Shown: positions 43,792 through 54,120, counted from the stretch's first letter. The stretch: 64,000 nucleotides of DNA from Brevibacterium sp. CBA3109 (GCF_040256645.1 NZ_CP158281.1:682001-746000), one strand, 5' to 3'. Notes: a model not told the origin generated them from the sequence alone. Made by a program: numbers and translations.

Positions 43792-45268
43792 CGACCTGCT
43801 TCACGCTGGCGGTGTCGACGATGTCTCCGCAGTCGATCGCGGCCCGGATCTCCTCGGCCTGCTCATCGGGAACGAGTGGGATCTCCTCGCCATCGCAGTC
43901 GACGAAGACTCCGCCGATGAACTGATCGCCTTCGCGCAGATCCCTGAGGTTCGAAGGTGTGAGGAAGCGCGCGGGCTTCGCACCGTAGACCGAGGGGTTT
44001 CGCGAATTGCCGAAACTCAGCTCGTTGAACAGGAGATTGAGCAGAACCGCCATGATCGCGGCCGAGGAGATTCCCGAGTGGAAGATCGTCTGCACCCAGG
44101 ACGGGAACTGCTCGTAGAAGTCGGGCTTGACCACGGGGACGAGTGCGAAGGCGAGCGAGGCGGAGACGATGATGAGGTTCATGTTTCCCTCGAACTTCAC
44201 CTCCTTGAGGTTGCGGATGCCTGATCCCGAAACGGTTCCGAAGAGGATGAACCCGGCGCCGCCGAGGACGGGCATCGGCACAGCCGCGACGACCTGACCG
44301 AGTACGGGCATGAGCCCGAGGAGGATGAGGATGACACCGCCCGCGGAGACGACGAAGCGGGAGCGGACTCCGGTCAGCGCCACGAGGCCCACGTTCTGGG
44401 CGAAGGCCGACTGGGTGAAGGACCCGAAGAAGGGCGCAATGACCGAGGAGAGCATGTCGGCGCGCAATCCGGCCGCGACCCGCTTCTTGTCGACCGGGGT
44501 GCCGACGATCTCGCCGACGGCCAGCACGTCCGCTGCGGTCTCGGTCTTGATGACGAGGATGACGATGAGCATCGAGCCGATCGCTGCAAGGTCGAAGGTC
44601 GGCGCGCCGAAGGGCAGCAGTCCCGGGATCGCCACCGGAGCGCCGTCGCCGACGTCGGAGAAGTCCGTCATGCCCATCGCAGCACCGACGGCTGTGCCGA
44701 TGATGAGGCCGAGCAGGATCGACAGCCGTGAGATCGTGGCCGATCCCACCTTGCTCAGCAGCAGGATGACGGCGAAGGTGATGAAGGCCAGTGTGATGTT
44801 CTGCACGGAGCCGTAGTCGGCGGCGGCCTCGTCGCCGCCCATGGCCCAATTGCCCGCAGTCGGAATGAGTGTGAGTCCGATGGCCGTGATGACCACGCCG
44901 GTGACCACAGGTGGGAAGAAGCGGATGATCCGGGCGAAGAACGGAGCCACGATGAATCCGATGACGCTGGCGACGATGACCGCGCCGAAGATGTCGCCGA
45001 GGTTGCCGCCGCCGGTGAGGATGGAGAGCATCGTCGCGACGCCGGCGAAGGAGACTCCCTGGATCAATGGCAGGCGCGATCCCACGAGGGGGAAGCCGAT
45101 GCTCTGGATCAGGGTTGCTATCCCGCCGACGAAGAGGCTGGCGGTGACCAGTGCGACAAGCTGATCGCCGTCGACTCCGGCCGCCTTGCCGATGATGAGC
45201 GGCACCGCGATGATGCCGCCGTACATGGTGAGGACGTGCTGGAGCCCGTAGGCGAAGAGCTTGGGCAC
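43760..45268 (-). CDS. NCS2-family xanthine/urate permease with interrupted N-terminus
   Basis: 502 residues from GTG 45268. It contains LFAYGLQHVLTMYGGIIAVP at the start of helix 1, the KTETAADVLAVGE motif and the nucleobase-transporter signature QNVGLVALTG, as in xanthine and uric-acid symporters. The natural start is probably ATG 45337: GGAGGG lies seven bases upstream and it reads MTENSTT, but codon eight is TAG (45316-45314). After that stop the same frame continues SLPPGSTRPEDAWLP into the conserved region. The functional start is therefore in doubt: re-initiation at GTG 45268, a nonsense mutation, or a base error. Confidence 0.8.
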   Translation of the reverse strand: MPKLFAYGLQHVLTMYGGIIAVPLIIGKAAGVDGDQLVALVTASLFVGGIATLIQSIGFPLVGSRLPLIQGVSFAGVATMLSILTGGGNLGDIFGAVIVASVIGFIVAPFFARIIRFFPPVVTGVVITAIGLTLIPTAGNWAMGGDEAAADYGSVQNITLAFITFAVILLLSKVGSATISRLSILLGLIIGTAVGAAMGMTDFSDVGDGAPVAIPGLLPFGAPTFDLAAIGSMLIVILVIKTETAADVLAVGEIVGTPVDKKRVAAGLRADMLSSVIAPFFGSFTQSAFAQNVGLVALTGVRSRFVVSAGGVILILLGLMPVLGQVVAAVPMPVLGGAGFILFGTVSGSGIRNLKEVKFEGNMNLIIVSASLAFALVPVVKPDFYEQFPSWVQTIFHSGISSAAIMAVLLNLLFNELSFGNSRNPSVYGAKPARFLTPSNLRDLREGDQFIGGVFVDCDGEEIPLVPDEQAEEIRAAIDCGDIVDTASVKQVVSEESEHRRP

Positions 45269-45369
45269 CGGGAGCCACGCGTCCTCGGGTCGCGTGGACC
45301 CGGGCGGGAGGGACTACGTCGTCGAATTCTCGGTCATATCTCAGCCCTCCGAAGCAAGCCTCATTACTC

Positions 45370-45394
45370 TTCCGTATCGTGGATTCGATCTTCC
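45370..45394. promoter_or_regulatory. Phased operator array, xanthine permease side
   Basis: TTCC 45370, GGAT 45381 and TTCC 45391 (spacing 11 and 10 bp) lie 33-57 bp upstream of ATG 45337. The core TGGAT-N6-TTCCA differs from the consensus by one base. Confidence 0.55.
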
Positions 45395-45567
45395 ACAAAA
45401 TGTGATCTCCACTACGTTCGGCCTCTTTTCCGGCAAAGTCAAACCGGCGATTCGGATAGCTGATTCCGGCGTTCGGGGCAAGTCCTCTGTCTGGTCAGCG
45501 CTGGCAGGCAGGGTTCGTACGTGCGCTGTGGGCATTAGAGAATTTCGGACTGATCTGCCTCGGTGGG

Positions 45568-45597
45568 TTGACTCCACCTCAGTTGCCTGCCTATGCT
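45568..45597 (+). promoter_or_regulatory. Sigma70-like promoter of hyi
   Basis: TTGACT at 45568-45573, an 18-base spacer and TATGCT at 45592-45597, followed directly by the operator array at 45601. Confidence 0.6.
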
Positions 45598-45600
45598 TGA

Positions 45601-45636
45601 TTTCATCAAACGGAAATACATTTCCACAATACGGAA
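45601..45636. promoter_or_regulatory. Phased operator array, hyi promoter
   Basis: TTTC 45601, GGAA 45612, TTCC 45622 and GGAA 45633 have spacings 11, 10 and 11 bp, the full four-half-site pattern. CGGAA-N6-TTCCA at 45611-45626 is a perfect core. It ends 41 bp before the hyi start. Confidence 0.7.
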
Positions 45637-45677
45637 ACTTGGTAACCCGCACTCGCAGCGACGCGAAGGAGAATCCC

Positions 45678-46490
45678 ATGGCGACATTCGATTTCACCAA
45701 TGCCGACAGCTACATCCTCAACTGCTCCACCCTGCTCACCGAACTGCCCGTGATGGAGCGCGCCCAGGCCGCTAGGGACGCCGGTTTCAGCCAGGTCGAG
45801 TTCTGGTGGCCCTTCGACGGCAACCCGACCCCCACCTCGGCGGAGGTCGATGAATTCATCGCTTCGCTGGACAGTGCAGGCGTCGAACTCAAGGGACTGA
45901 ACTTCTCGGCCGGGAACATGGCCGCCGGTGACCGCGGCATGGTCTCGATCAAGGGCGCAGAGGCCGACTTCGCGAAGAACGTCGAGATCGTCGTCGAGAT
46001 CGGCCGCCGCACAGGCTGCCGCGCCTTCAACGCCCTCTACGGCCTGCGCACCGAGGGCCAGAACCCTGAGGAGCAGGACGAGGTCGCGATCGAGAACCTC
46101 AAGTTCGCGGCCGACGCCGTCGCCGCCATCGAGGGGGCCGTGCTCGTCGAACCCGTCTCCGGAGCCGATGACTACCCGCTCAAGCGTGCTTCCGACGCCG
46201 CCGAGGTGGTCCAGCGGGTCCGTGCTCAGGGCGTTGCCAACATCGCCGTCCTCGCCGACTTCTTCCACATGTCGATCAACGGCGACGACGTCGCCGCGGT
46301 CATCGAGGCCGATGCCGCGAAGTTCGGTCACATCCAGATCGCCGACGCCGCCGGCCGCGGGGCACCCGGCACGGGGGAACTGCCGCTCCAGGACTGGATC
46401 AACCGGTCCTACGAGCTCGGCTACACCGGATCCATTGCACTCGAATACAAGCAGGATCGCGCCACCGCATTCGAATGGCTCGCGAACTGA
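45678..46490 (+). CDS. hyi: Hydroxypyruvate isomerase
   Basis: A 270-residue TIM-barrel of the xylose-isomerase-like family, from ATG 45678 (AAGGAG upstream). Motifs include LLTELPVMERAQAARDAGF, VEFWWPFDG, ALYGLR, LVEPVSG, HIQIADAAGRGAPGTGE and IALEY, matching Hyi. It interconverts hydroxypyruvate and tartronate semialdehyde, linking Gcl product to GlxR. It is the first gene of the hyi-glxR-gcl group. Confidence 0.93.
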   Translation: MATFDFTNADSYILNCSTLLTELPVMERAQAARDAGFSQVEFWWPFDGNPTPTSAEVDEFIASLDSAGVELKGLNFSAGNMAAGDRGMVSIKGAEADFAKNVEIVVEIGRRTGCRAFNALYGLRTEGQNPEEQDEVAIENLKFAADAVAAIEGAVLVEPVSGADDYPLKRASDAAEVVQRVRAQGVANIAVLADFFHMSINGDDVAAVIEADAAKFGHIQIADAAGRGAPGTGELPLQDWINRSYELGYTGSIALEYKQDRATAFEWLAN

Positions 46491-46521
46491 ACGCCACACC
46501 CACTTCAGATAGGACATGAAC

Positions 46522-47409
46522 ATGAGTAAGACAATCGCATTCATCGGACTCGGAATCATGGGGTTGCCGATGGCCAAGAACCTCGTCAACGCAGGCTTCA
46601 CCGTCCGCGGCTACAACCGTTCACCGGAGAAGGTCGCTGACCTTGCCGCAGCAGGCGGCCAGGCCGCGGGGACCATCGCCGAGGCCGTCGACGGAGCCGA
46701 TGTCATCATCACCATGGTTCCCGACTCCCCGGACGTCGAGGACGTGCTGACCGGCGACGAGGGCATCCTCGCCCACGCCAAGGCCGGCGCCTACTGGATC
46801 GACAACTCCACGATCCGCCCCGACGTTGCGAAGAACCTGTCCGCCCAGGCTGCCCAGAAGGGCCTCAAGCCACTCGACGCACCCGTCTCCGGCGGCGAAG
46901 CAGGAGCGATCAACGGTGCGCTGTCGATCATGGTCGGAGGAGACAAGGGCGACTTCGATGCCGTGTCCGATGTCTTCGACGCCGTCGGCAAGACCATCGT
47001 CCTCGTCGGCCCTTCGGGCTCGGGGCAGACCGTGAAGGCCGCGAACCAGCTCATCGTCGCCGGCAATATCGAACTCCTCGCCGAGGCGGTCGTCTTCCTC
47101 GAGGCCTACGGAGTCGAGACCACCTCGGCGCTGCAGGTCCTCGGTGGCGGACTGGCCGGATCGAAGGTCCTCGACCAGAAGGGGCAGAAGATGCTCGACC
47201 GCTCCTTCGACCCCGGCTTCCGCCTGGAGCTGCACCACAAGGACATGGGCATCGTCACCGCCGCCGCCCGCGAGGCAGGGGTCGCGATTCCGCTCGGTTC
47301 GGCCGTCGCGCAGCTCGTCGCCTCGACCGTCCAGCAGGGCAACGGAGGACTCGACCACTCGGGTCTGCTCACCGTCGTCGAACAGCTCTCGGGCAAGAAC
47401 CAGGACTGA
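46522..47409 (+). CDS. glxR: 2-Hydroxy-3-oxopropionate (tartronate semialdehyde) reductase
   Basis: 295 residues from ATG 46522 (AGGA seven bases upstream; ATG 46516 is too close to it). Beta-hydroxyacid dehydrogenase motifs: NAD site FIGLGIMGLPMAKNL, substrate loop DAPVSGGEAGA, catalytic Lys in GQTVKAANQL, and HKDMGIV. It reduces tartronate semialdehyde to D-glycerate. The stop lies within a 20-bp tandem duplication. Confidence 0.92.
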   Translation: MSKTIAFIGLGIMGLPMAKNLVNAGFTVRGYNRSPEKVADLAAAGGQAAGTIAEAVDGADVIITMVPDSPDVEDVLTGDEGILAHAKAGAYWIDNSTIRPDVAKNLSAQAAQKGLKPLDAPVSGGEAGAINGALSIMVGGDKGDFDAVSDVFDAVGKTIVLVGPSGSGQTVKAANQLIVAGNIELLAEAVVFLEAYGVETTSALQVLGGGLAGSKVLDQKGQKMLDRSFDPGFRLELHHKDMGIVTAAAREAGVAIPLGSAVAQLVASTVQQGNGGLDHSGLLTVVEQLSGKNQD

Positions 47410-47440
47410 GCTGCCGCAGACAGGACTGAGCTGCCGCAGA
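47401..47440 (+). repeat. 20-bp tandem duplication at the glxR stop
   Basis: CAGGACTGAGCTGCCGCAGA occurs twice in a row (47401-47420, 47421-47440), followed by another CAGG. The first copy includes the glxR stop codon. Confidence 0.9.
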
Positions 47441-47530
47441 CAGGGCGTGGCCATCGGCATAACGACACTGCCGGCCTCGTTCCACCGCGAACCGAGCCGG
47501 CGACAGCGTCGTCGCCGGCTCACTGAACTC

Positions 47531-47615
47531 GAACCACTCGAACTCGGACCACTTGACTCCGGACCACTTGACTCCGGACCACTTGACTCCGGACCACTCG
47601 AATCCGGACCACTGA
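47531..47615 (+). repeat. 15-bp tandem repeat upstream of gcl
   Basis: Five full copies plus a part of GGACCACTTGACTCC, starting at 47531, 47546, 47561, 47576 and 47591; the middle three are identical. The array ends a few bases before the gcl ribosome-binding site. Both strands read through as pentapeptide repeats, but no initiation site supports translation. Confidence 0.9.
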
Positions 47616-47630
47616 CAAGAAGGAAGAACA

Positions 47631-49415
<1,785 letters not shown>

Positions 49416-49487
49416 GCTGCGGGCCGACAGGACCCGGTGTTGAATGAGCTGAATGTCGACGGAGCTCGATGTCGGCCACGTCACAAT

Positions 49488-49497
49488 TGGTATACCA
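49488..49497. promoter_or_regulatory. TGGTATACCA palindrome upstream of allantoinase
   Basis: A perfect 10-bp palindrome in a 227-bp gap between gcl and allB, 146 bp before allB. Many FCD-type GntR regulators bind closely similar sequences. The rest of the gap contains an imperfect stem-loop (about 49499-49540) and no supported gene. Confidence 0.5.
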
Positions 49498-49642
49498 TGA
49501 CCCTGAGGGAGTCGGATGCACGATTCCGACCCCTCGGGGACTTGTTTGACATGCTCGGCGCAGATGCCGAGGACAACTGCCCCGACTGGCATTGCCGGGT
49601 GAACTGCCCCGGCCGTCCCGGCGGGGTGAATGAGGAGGATGT

Positions 49643-51022
49643 ATGAACGTCGACGACGCCGGAACACAGGCTGCAGACCAGGGCTTCGGCTTGGTTATCC
49701 GGGCACAGCGGGCGGTTCTGTCCGAGGGTGTGAGCGCCGCCGAAATCGGTGTGCGTGAGGGCAAGATCGTCGAGATCGCCACCGGGGGAGCGGTACTGAG
49801 CGGGACCGCCTCGGCGAATGCGCAGGTCATCGAGCTCGACGCTTCACAGGTGCTGGTGCCCGGCCTCGTTGATTCGCACGTGCACGTCAACGACCCCGGC
49901 CGCAGCGAATGGGAGGGCTTCGCCAGCGCCACCCGGGCCGCGGCCGCCGGCGGCGTGACGACGATCGTCGACATGCCGCTCAACTCCCTGCCGCCGACGG
50001 TCAACGTCGAATCACTGGACATCAAGCGCGAAGTCGCGGCGACTAAGGCATTCATCGACGTGGGCTTCTGGGGCGGCGCGATCCCGGGCAACACCGGCGA
50101 CCTCAAGCCCCTCTTCGACGCCGGGGTCTACGGCTTCAAGTGCTTCCTCGAAGACTCAGGAGTCGACGAATTCCCACCACTGGAGCCCGAGGAGCTGCGC
50201 GCCGATCTGGCAGAGCTCGCGAAGTACGACGGTCTGCTCATCGTCCATGCTGAGGACCACTCGGTCATGGCGGAGGCGCCGAAGAACTCGGGTCGCAAGT
50301 TCAGTGACTTCCTCGCCTCCCGTCCGCGTGAGGCCGAGAACGTCGCGATCGCCCGCGTCATCGAAGCGGCCCGCGAAACCGGTGCCCGCGCCCACATCCT
50401 GCACCTGTCATCGGCAGATGCGCTGCCTCAGATCGCGGAGGCCAAGGCTGAGGGTGTGAAGCTCACGGTCGAGACCTGCCCTCACTACCTTGTGTTCTCC
50501 GCTGAGGAGATCCCGGACGGCGCGACGACGCACAAGTGCTGCCCACCGATCCGCGAGGAATCCAACCGCGAAGCCCTGTGGCAGGGGCTCGTCGACGGCA
50601 CGATCGACTGCATCGTCTCCGACCACTCGCCCTCGACGGCCGAGCTCAAACTTCTCGACACCGGCGACTTCGGTGCGGCCTGGGGCGGAATCTCCTCCCT
50701 GCAGCTGGGCCTCTCGCTCGTGTGGACCGAGGCGGCCAAACGCGGAATCGACCTCGCCGAGGTGGTGGCGTGGATGTCATCGGCTCCTGCAGCCGTCGCC
50801 GGTGTGGAGGGCAAGGGTGCGATCGCCCTCGGCAACGACGCGGACTTCGCAGTCTTCGCCCCCGAGGAGGAGTGGACGATCGCGGCCACTGAGCTCTATC
50901 ACCGCAATCAGATCAGCGCTTACGACGCCCGCACCGTCCGCGGCGCTGTCAAGCAGACGATCCTGCGCGGAGCCCCCGTGGACTTCGACGAGCCCCAGGG
51001 GCGCCTCCTCCGAGCCCGCTGA
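49643..51022 (+). CDS. allB: Allantoinase
   Basis: A 459-residue cyclic amidohydrolase from ATG 49643 (GAGGAGG upstream). Zinc ligands: HVHVN near residue 75, the carboxylated Lys in GFKCFLEDSG, HAEDHS, HILHLSS and the Asp in VSDHSPS. Allantoinase-typical HDPGR is represented by VNDPGRSEWEGF. It opens the allantoin ring to allantoate. Allantoate-hydrolysing enzymes are not found within the window. Confidence 0.94.
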   Translation: MNVDDAGTQAADQGFGLVIRAQRAVLSEGVSAAEIGVREGKIVEIATGGAVLSGTASANAQVIELDASQVLVPGLVDSHVHVNDPGRSEWEGFASATRAAAAGGVTTIVDMPLNSLPPTVNVESLDIKREVAATKAFIDVGFWGGAIPGNTGDLKPLFDAGVYGFKCFLEDSGVDEFPPLEPEELRADLAELAKYDGLLIVHAEDHSVMAEAPKNSGRKFSDFLASRPREAENVAIARVIEAARETGARAHILHLSSADALPQIAEAKAEGVKLTVETCPHYLVFSAEEIPDGATTHKCCPPIREESNREALWQGLVDGTIDCIVSDHSPSTAELKLLDTGDFGAAWGGISSLQLGLSLVWTEAAKRGIDLAEVVAWMSSAPAAVAGVEGKGAIALGNDADFAVFAPEEEWTIAATELYHRNQISAYDARTVRGAVKQTILRGAPVDFDEPQGRLLRAR

Positions 51023-51031
51023 ATCTCTCAA

Positions 51032-51093
51032 CTACTACCTGACGGCGGCCCAGCAACCTTGCGCGAGGTTGCTGGGCCGCCGTCAGGTAGTAG
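51032..51093. terminator. Long hairpin after allB (copy 1)
   Basis: A perfect 28-bp stem (51032-51059 with 51066-51093) and a 6-base loop. The stem core TACCTGACGGCGGCCCAGCA also forms the hairpin at 52192-52261. It lies ten bases after allB and can act as a terminator, though no T-tract follows. Confidence 0.75.
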
Positions 51094-51186
51094 CAGGCGC
51101 CACAGCGAGATAGGCCGCCTATAAGGTTATCCACAATTTGCTGTACTGTATTGTGGTTTGTTAGTGAATGATGCAATTTAGTATAT

Positions 51187-52185
51187 ATGCATCTCTATCT
51201 GGCGACTGACAAGCTTTACCGGTTGGGTTTCACTAAGGATGAGATTCGTCGAGCGGAGCGGTGCTGTCTCTCGCGGATCGCCCGCGGGCGCTATGTCGCG
51301 ACTGCGGTCTGTGACGACCCGCGACATCATGCGATTTGGAGCGCGCTGTCGGAAGACGAGCTCAGCGCTCTGACATTGCGCGGGAACATGCAAGATGACA
51401 TGGATCGGCTGCGATTGCTCATTCGGGCACGGGCAGAGAACGTCAATGCCGCGTCGGGAAGGAATCGCGTGACGAAGGGAAGGGAGGTGTTCTCCCATCT
51501 TTCGGCCGCGATGATCCACGGATTGGATCCTGCCTATCCGGCCACGTCTCGTGTCGAGGTGCTGCGACCGAATGTCAGCCGGAAATACCGGTATCTTCAC
51601 GTTCGGAATAGGGAAGTGCCGACAGGACAGAAGGCTGTGATCGGCATGTACTCCGCGACCTCTCTGGAGAGAACCTTGATCGATGTGGCCAGAGATTACG
51701 AGCTCGATCTTGCCGTGCCACTGATCGACGAGGCCATCAGGGGTGGACGCACATCCAGGAACCGCCTCGGCGATCAGCTCGAACTTTGCCCTGAGATTCG
51801 CGGCGGCGGCGCAGCTCGGCAAGCCATCGAATTGTCCGACGGTCGGCGGGAGGCTCCATCGGAATCGATCGCCGCCGTCCGCTTCTTCGAGCACGGAATC
51901 GGCGGATTCGAGCCCCAGGTCGAGTTCTTCGATGAGAGCGGCCGAGTGCTCGCCCGTGTGGACTTCTGCAACGTCGACGCGAAAGTGATCATCGAAGTCG
52001 ACGGGATCGAGAAGTACTTCATGGACGACGATGTCCGCGGGAACCTCGCAAAGGAGAAGGCTCGGGAATCAGCTCTGGAAGCGAGAGGGTACAGGGTCAT
52101 TCGACTGTCGTTCGGACAGTTGTTCCGATCGCAGCCCTTCGCTCATATCCTCAACACTGTCGCCGCCAGGCTCAGACAGCGCTGA
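51187..52185 (+). CDS. AbiEi-like / DUF559 (endonuclease-like) protein
   Basis: 332 residues. The N-terminal part (YRLGFTKDEIRRAERC, then LSRIARGRYV and FSHLSAAMIHGLD) resembles the winged-helix of AbiEi-type antitoxins. The C-terminal ~100 residues (FEPQVEFFDESGRVLARVDF, then KVIIEVDGIEKYF and ARGYRVIRLSFGQLF) match the DUF559/Vsr-like nuclease fold with D and E-V-D acidic residues. Base composition is visibly less GC-rich than its neighbours, and an AT-rich promoter region precedes it. No toxin partner is adjacent. Identical-core hairpins lie on both sides. Function unknown; such genes are scattered singly through actinobacterial genomes. Confidence 0.75.
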   Translation: MHLYLATDKLYRLGFTKDEIRRAERCCLSRIARGRYVATAVCDDPRHHAIWSALSEDELSALTLRGNMQDDMDRLRLLIRARAENVNAASGRNRVTKGREVFSHLSAAMIHGLDPAYPATSRVEVLRPNVSRKYRYLHVRNREVPTGQKAVIGMYSATSLERTLIDVARDYELDLAVPLIDEAIRGGRTSRNRLGDQLELCPEIRGGGAARQAIELSDGRREAPSESIAAVRFFEHGIGGFEPQVEFFDESGRVLARVDFCNVDAKVIIEVDGIEKYFMDDDVRGNLAKEKARESALEARGYRVIRLSFGQLFRSQPFAHILNTVAARLRQR

Positions 52186-52191
52186 ATCTCC

Positions 52192-52261
52192 CCACCAACT
52201 ACCTGACGGCGGCCCAGCAACCTCGCGCAAGGTTGCTGGGCCGCCGTCAGGTAGTTGGTGG
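52192..52261. terminator. Long hairpin after the DUF559 gene (copy 2)
   Basis: A perfect 32-bp stem (52192-52223 with 52230-52261) with a 6-base loop, sharing a 24-bp arm with the hairpin at 51032-51093. It separates the DUF559 gene from the convergent bcp gene and probably works as a bidirectional terminator. Confidence 0.75.
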
Positions 52262-52285
52262 AGGGTGAGGCGTGGCGGGGTGGCT

Positions 52286-52753
52286 TCAGGCGCCGAGCTT
52301 CTCGCGGAGGCGGGCGACGTGGCCCTCGGCATCGACGTTGTATTCGACGTCGGAGAGGGTTCCGTCTTCGGCGATGACGAAGGTGGAACGCAGGGTGCCC
52401 TCGAAGGTGTTGCCGCCCACCGTCTTCTCTCCGAACGACCCGTAGGTCTTCGCGAGTTCCGCACCCGGATCCGAGAGCAGTGGGAAGGTCAGATGCTGGT
52501 CGTCTGTGAACGCCTGCAGTGCCTCGGCGTCATCGGGGGAGACCCCGAGCACCTGGAAGCCGGCACTGGACAGGGATGAGAGGTTGTCGCGGAAGTCGCA
52601 GGCCTCGGTCGTGCAGCCGGGTGTCGCGGCCTTGGGGTAGAAGTAGAGGATGACCTTCTGTCCGGCGAAGTCCGCCTTCGAGTGGGTCTTTCCATTGGCG
52701 TCGGTGAGGGAGAAGTCGGGTGCGTTCTGTCCGACTTCGAGTTGTGTCGCCAT
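52286..52753 (-). CDS. bcp: Thiol peroxidase of the BCP/PrxQ type
   Basis: 155 residues from ATG 52753. The peroxidatic Cys lies in ATPGCTTEACDFRD, with a second Cys five residues on, as in resolving-Cys BCP proteins. APDFSLTDANGK at the start and FPLLSDPGAELAKTYGSFGEK in the body (each part conserved) confirm the family. It reduces peroxides with thioredoxin. It follows glxK by 43 bp on the same strand; urate oxidation and other reactions nearby release H2O2, which may explain the pairing. Confidence 0.93.
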   Translation of the reverse strand: MATQLEVGQNAPDFSLTDANGKTHSKADFAGQKVILYFYPKAATPGCTTEACDFRDNLSSLSSAGFQVLGVSPDDAEALQAFTDDQHLTFPLLSDPGAELAKTYGSFGEKTVGGNTFEGTLRSTFVIAEDGTLSDVEYNVDAEGHVARLREKLGA

Positions 52754-52796
52754 GATGATGCGTCCTTTCGTAGGTGACTGCTTGTGCTGCTGGTGG

Positions 52797-53981
52797 TCAG
52801 TTCTGTTGCGCGCCCGCGGCACCCGCGCCCGACAGGCCTGCGCCCACGAGCGCGCACGCGTGAGCTGCCGTGGCTTCGATGAGCTCTTCGGCGCGGTCGG
52901 AGAGCTCGGCGAGCTCGGCCGGGCCGGGTGCGATCGACAGCGCGGCGGTGATCCCTGCCTCGCGGCATTCGGCGGGACTGAGTGCGACGCGTCCGGCCAC
53001 GACGATGATCTTCGCCGAGGCGGGGGCATGGTCCCGGACGGCCGCGACGACCTTCCCGCCCAGGGACTGGGAGTCGAAGGACCCCTCGCCGGTGAGCACG
53101 ATATCGGCCTTCGACAGGGCTTCGGTCAGGCCCACCGCCTCGGCGACCATGGTCGATCCGGGCACGACCTCGGCGCCCAGCAGGGCAGTCAGCGTCAGGG
53201 GAATGCCGCCGGCGGCGCCGAAGCCAGGCCTCGCGGCCAGGGGCGAGGCCTCGGCCGGGGAGCCGGCGAGCACCTCGGCGAGGTGGGCCAGGCCGGAATC
53301 GAGGACAGACACCGAGGAGGGATCGGCGCCCTTCTGCGGGCCGAAGACTGCGGCGGCACCGCGGGGGCCGGTGAGCGGATTGTCGACGTCGACGGCGATG
53401 CGCCAGCGGACGTCGAGCGCGCGGGGGTCGAGCCCCGAGGAATCGACCGAGACCAGGGCTGACAGGCCGCCGCCGCCGGGGGCGATGGGCTCCCCGGAGG
53501 AATCGCTGAACGTCGCGCCCAGAGCGGAGACGACGCCGACCCCGCCGTCGGTGCTCGCCGATCCGCCGATGCACAGCAGGATCTCGTCGACTCCCTGTGC
53601 CAGGACATGGCTGGCGATGAGCCCGACGCCATAGGTGTCGGCGCGCTCGGGCTGCAGCTCAACGTCGGAGACCTGGGGGAGGCCATTGGCCTGTGCCGCC
53701 TCGATGACTGCGGTCTTTCCGTCGGCGGAGATGCCGAACAGGGCGGTCGCGGGTCGCCCCAGGGCATCGACCACGTCGACCGAGCGGGCCGGCGTCCCCC
53801 ACACTGCGAGCAGGGCGTCGAGGGTGCCCTCACCGCCGTCGGCGAAGGGCAGATCGGTGATCTGCGAGTCGGGGAACACTTGGCGGGCACCGCGCGCCAG
53901 GGCGGCTGCGGCGGCGGGAGCACCGGCCGAGCCCTTGAAGGAATCGGGGGCACAGACGATCGTTGGTCTTTCCCTGCTCAT
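52797..53981 (-). CDS. glxK: Glycerate 2-kinase
   Basis: 394 residues from ATG 53981 (MSRERPTIVCAPDSFKG); ATG 53999 is a weaker alternative. Glycerate kinase type-1 family signatures: APDSFKGS, LPFADGGEGTLDAL, CIGGSASTDGGVG and LTGEGSFDSQSLGGK. It phosphorylates D-glycerate made by GlxR to 2-phosphoglycerate. It is divergent from uraD, with an operator array on each side of the 253-bp gap. Confidence 0.93.
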   Translation of the reverse strand: MSRERPTIVCAPDSFKGSAGAPAAAAALARGARQVFPDSQITDLPFADGGEGTLDALLAVWGTPARSVDVVDALGRPATALFGISADGKTAVIEAAQANGLPQVSDVELQPERADTYGVGLIASHVLAQGVDEILLCIGGSASTDGGVGVVSALGATFSDSSGEPIAPGGGGLSALVSVDSSGLDPRALDVRWRIAVDVDNPLTGPRGAAAVFGPQKGADPSSVSVLDSGLAHLAEVLAGSPAEASPLAARPGFGAAGGIPLTLTALLGAEVVPGSTMVAEAVGLTEALSKADIVLTGEGSFDSQSLGGKVVAAVRDHAPASAKIIVVAGRVALSPAECREAGITAALSIAPGPAELAELSDRAEELIEATAAHACALVGAGLSGAGAAGAQQN

Positions 53982-54065
53982 GACGTCATTCAACCTCATT
54001 GTCGTGATATCGGCGGAGAGCGCTCAGCAGTCGGACGAGCCGATTCCACCATTCGCACAATCATT

Positions 54066-54091
54066 ATCCACTCTGCGGAAGAAGTTTTCCA
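54066..54091. promoter_or_regulatory. Phased operator array, glxK side
   Basis: ATCC 54066, GGAA 54077 and TTCC 54087 (spacings 11 and 10). CGGAA-N6-TTCCA at 54076-54091 is a perfect core. It is 85-110 bp upstream of glxK. Confidence 0.65.
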
Positions 54092-54120
54092 AATTGGTGC
54101 CCCGGGTGATCGTTTGGGAT

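Noticed and set aside
51187..52185. Toxin-antitoxin pair
   Set aside because: The AbiEi-like region is fused to a DUF559 domain and no adjacent nucleotidyltransferase toxin (AbiEii) gene is present.
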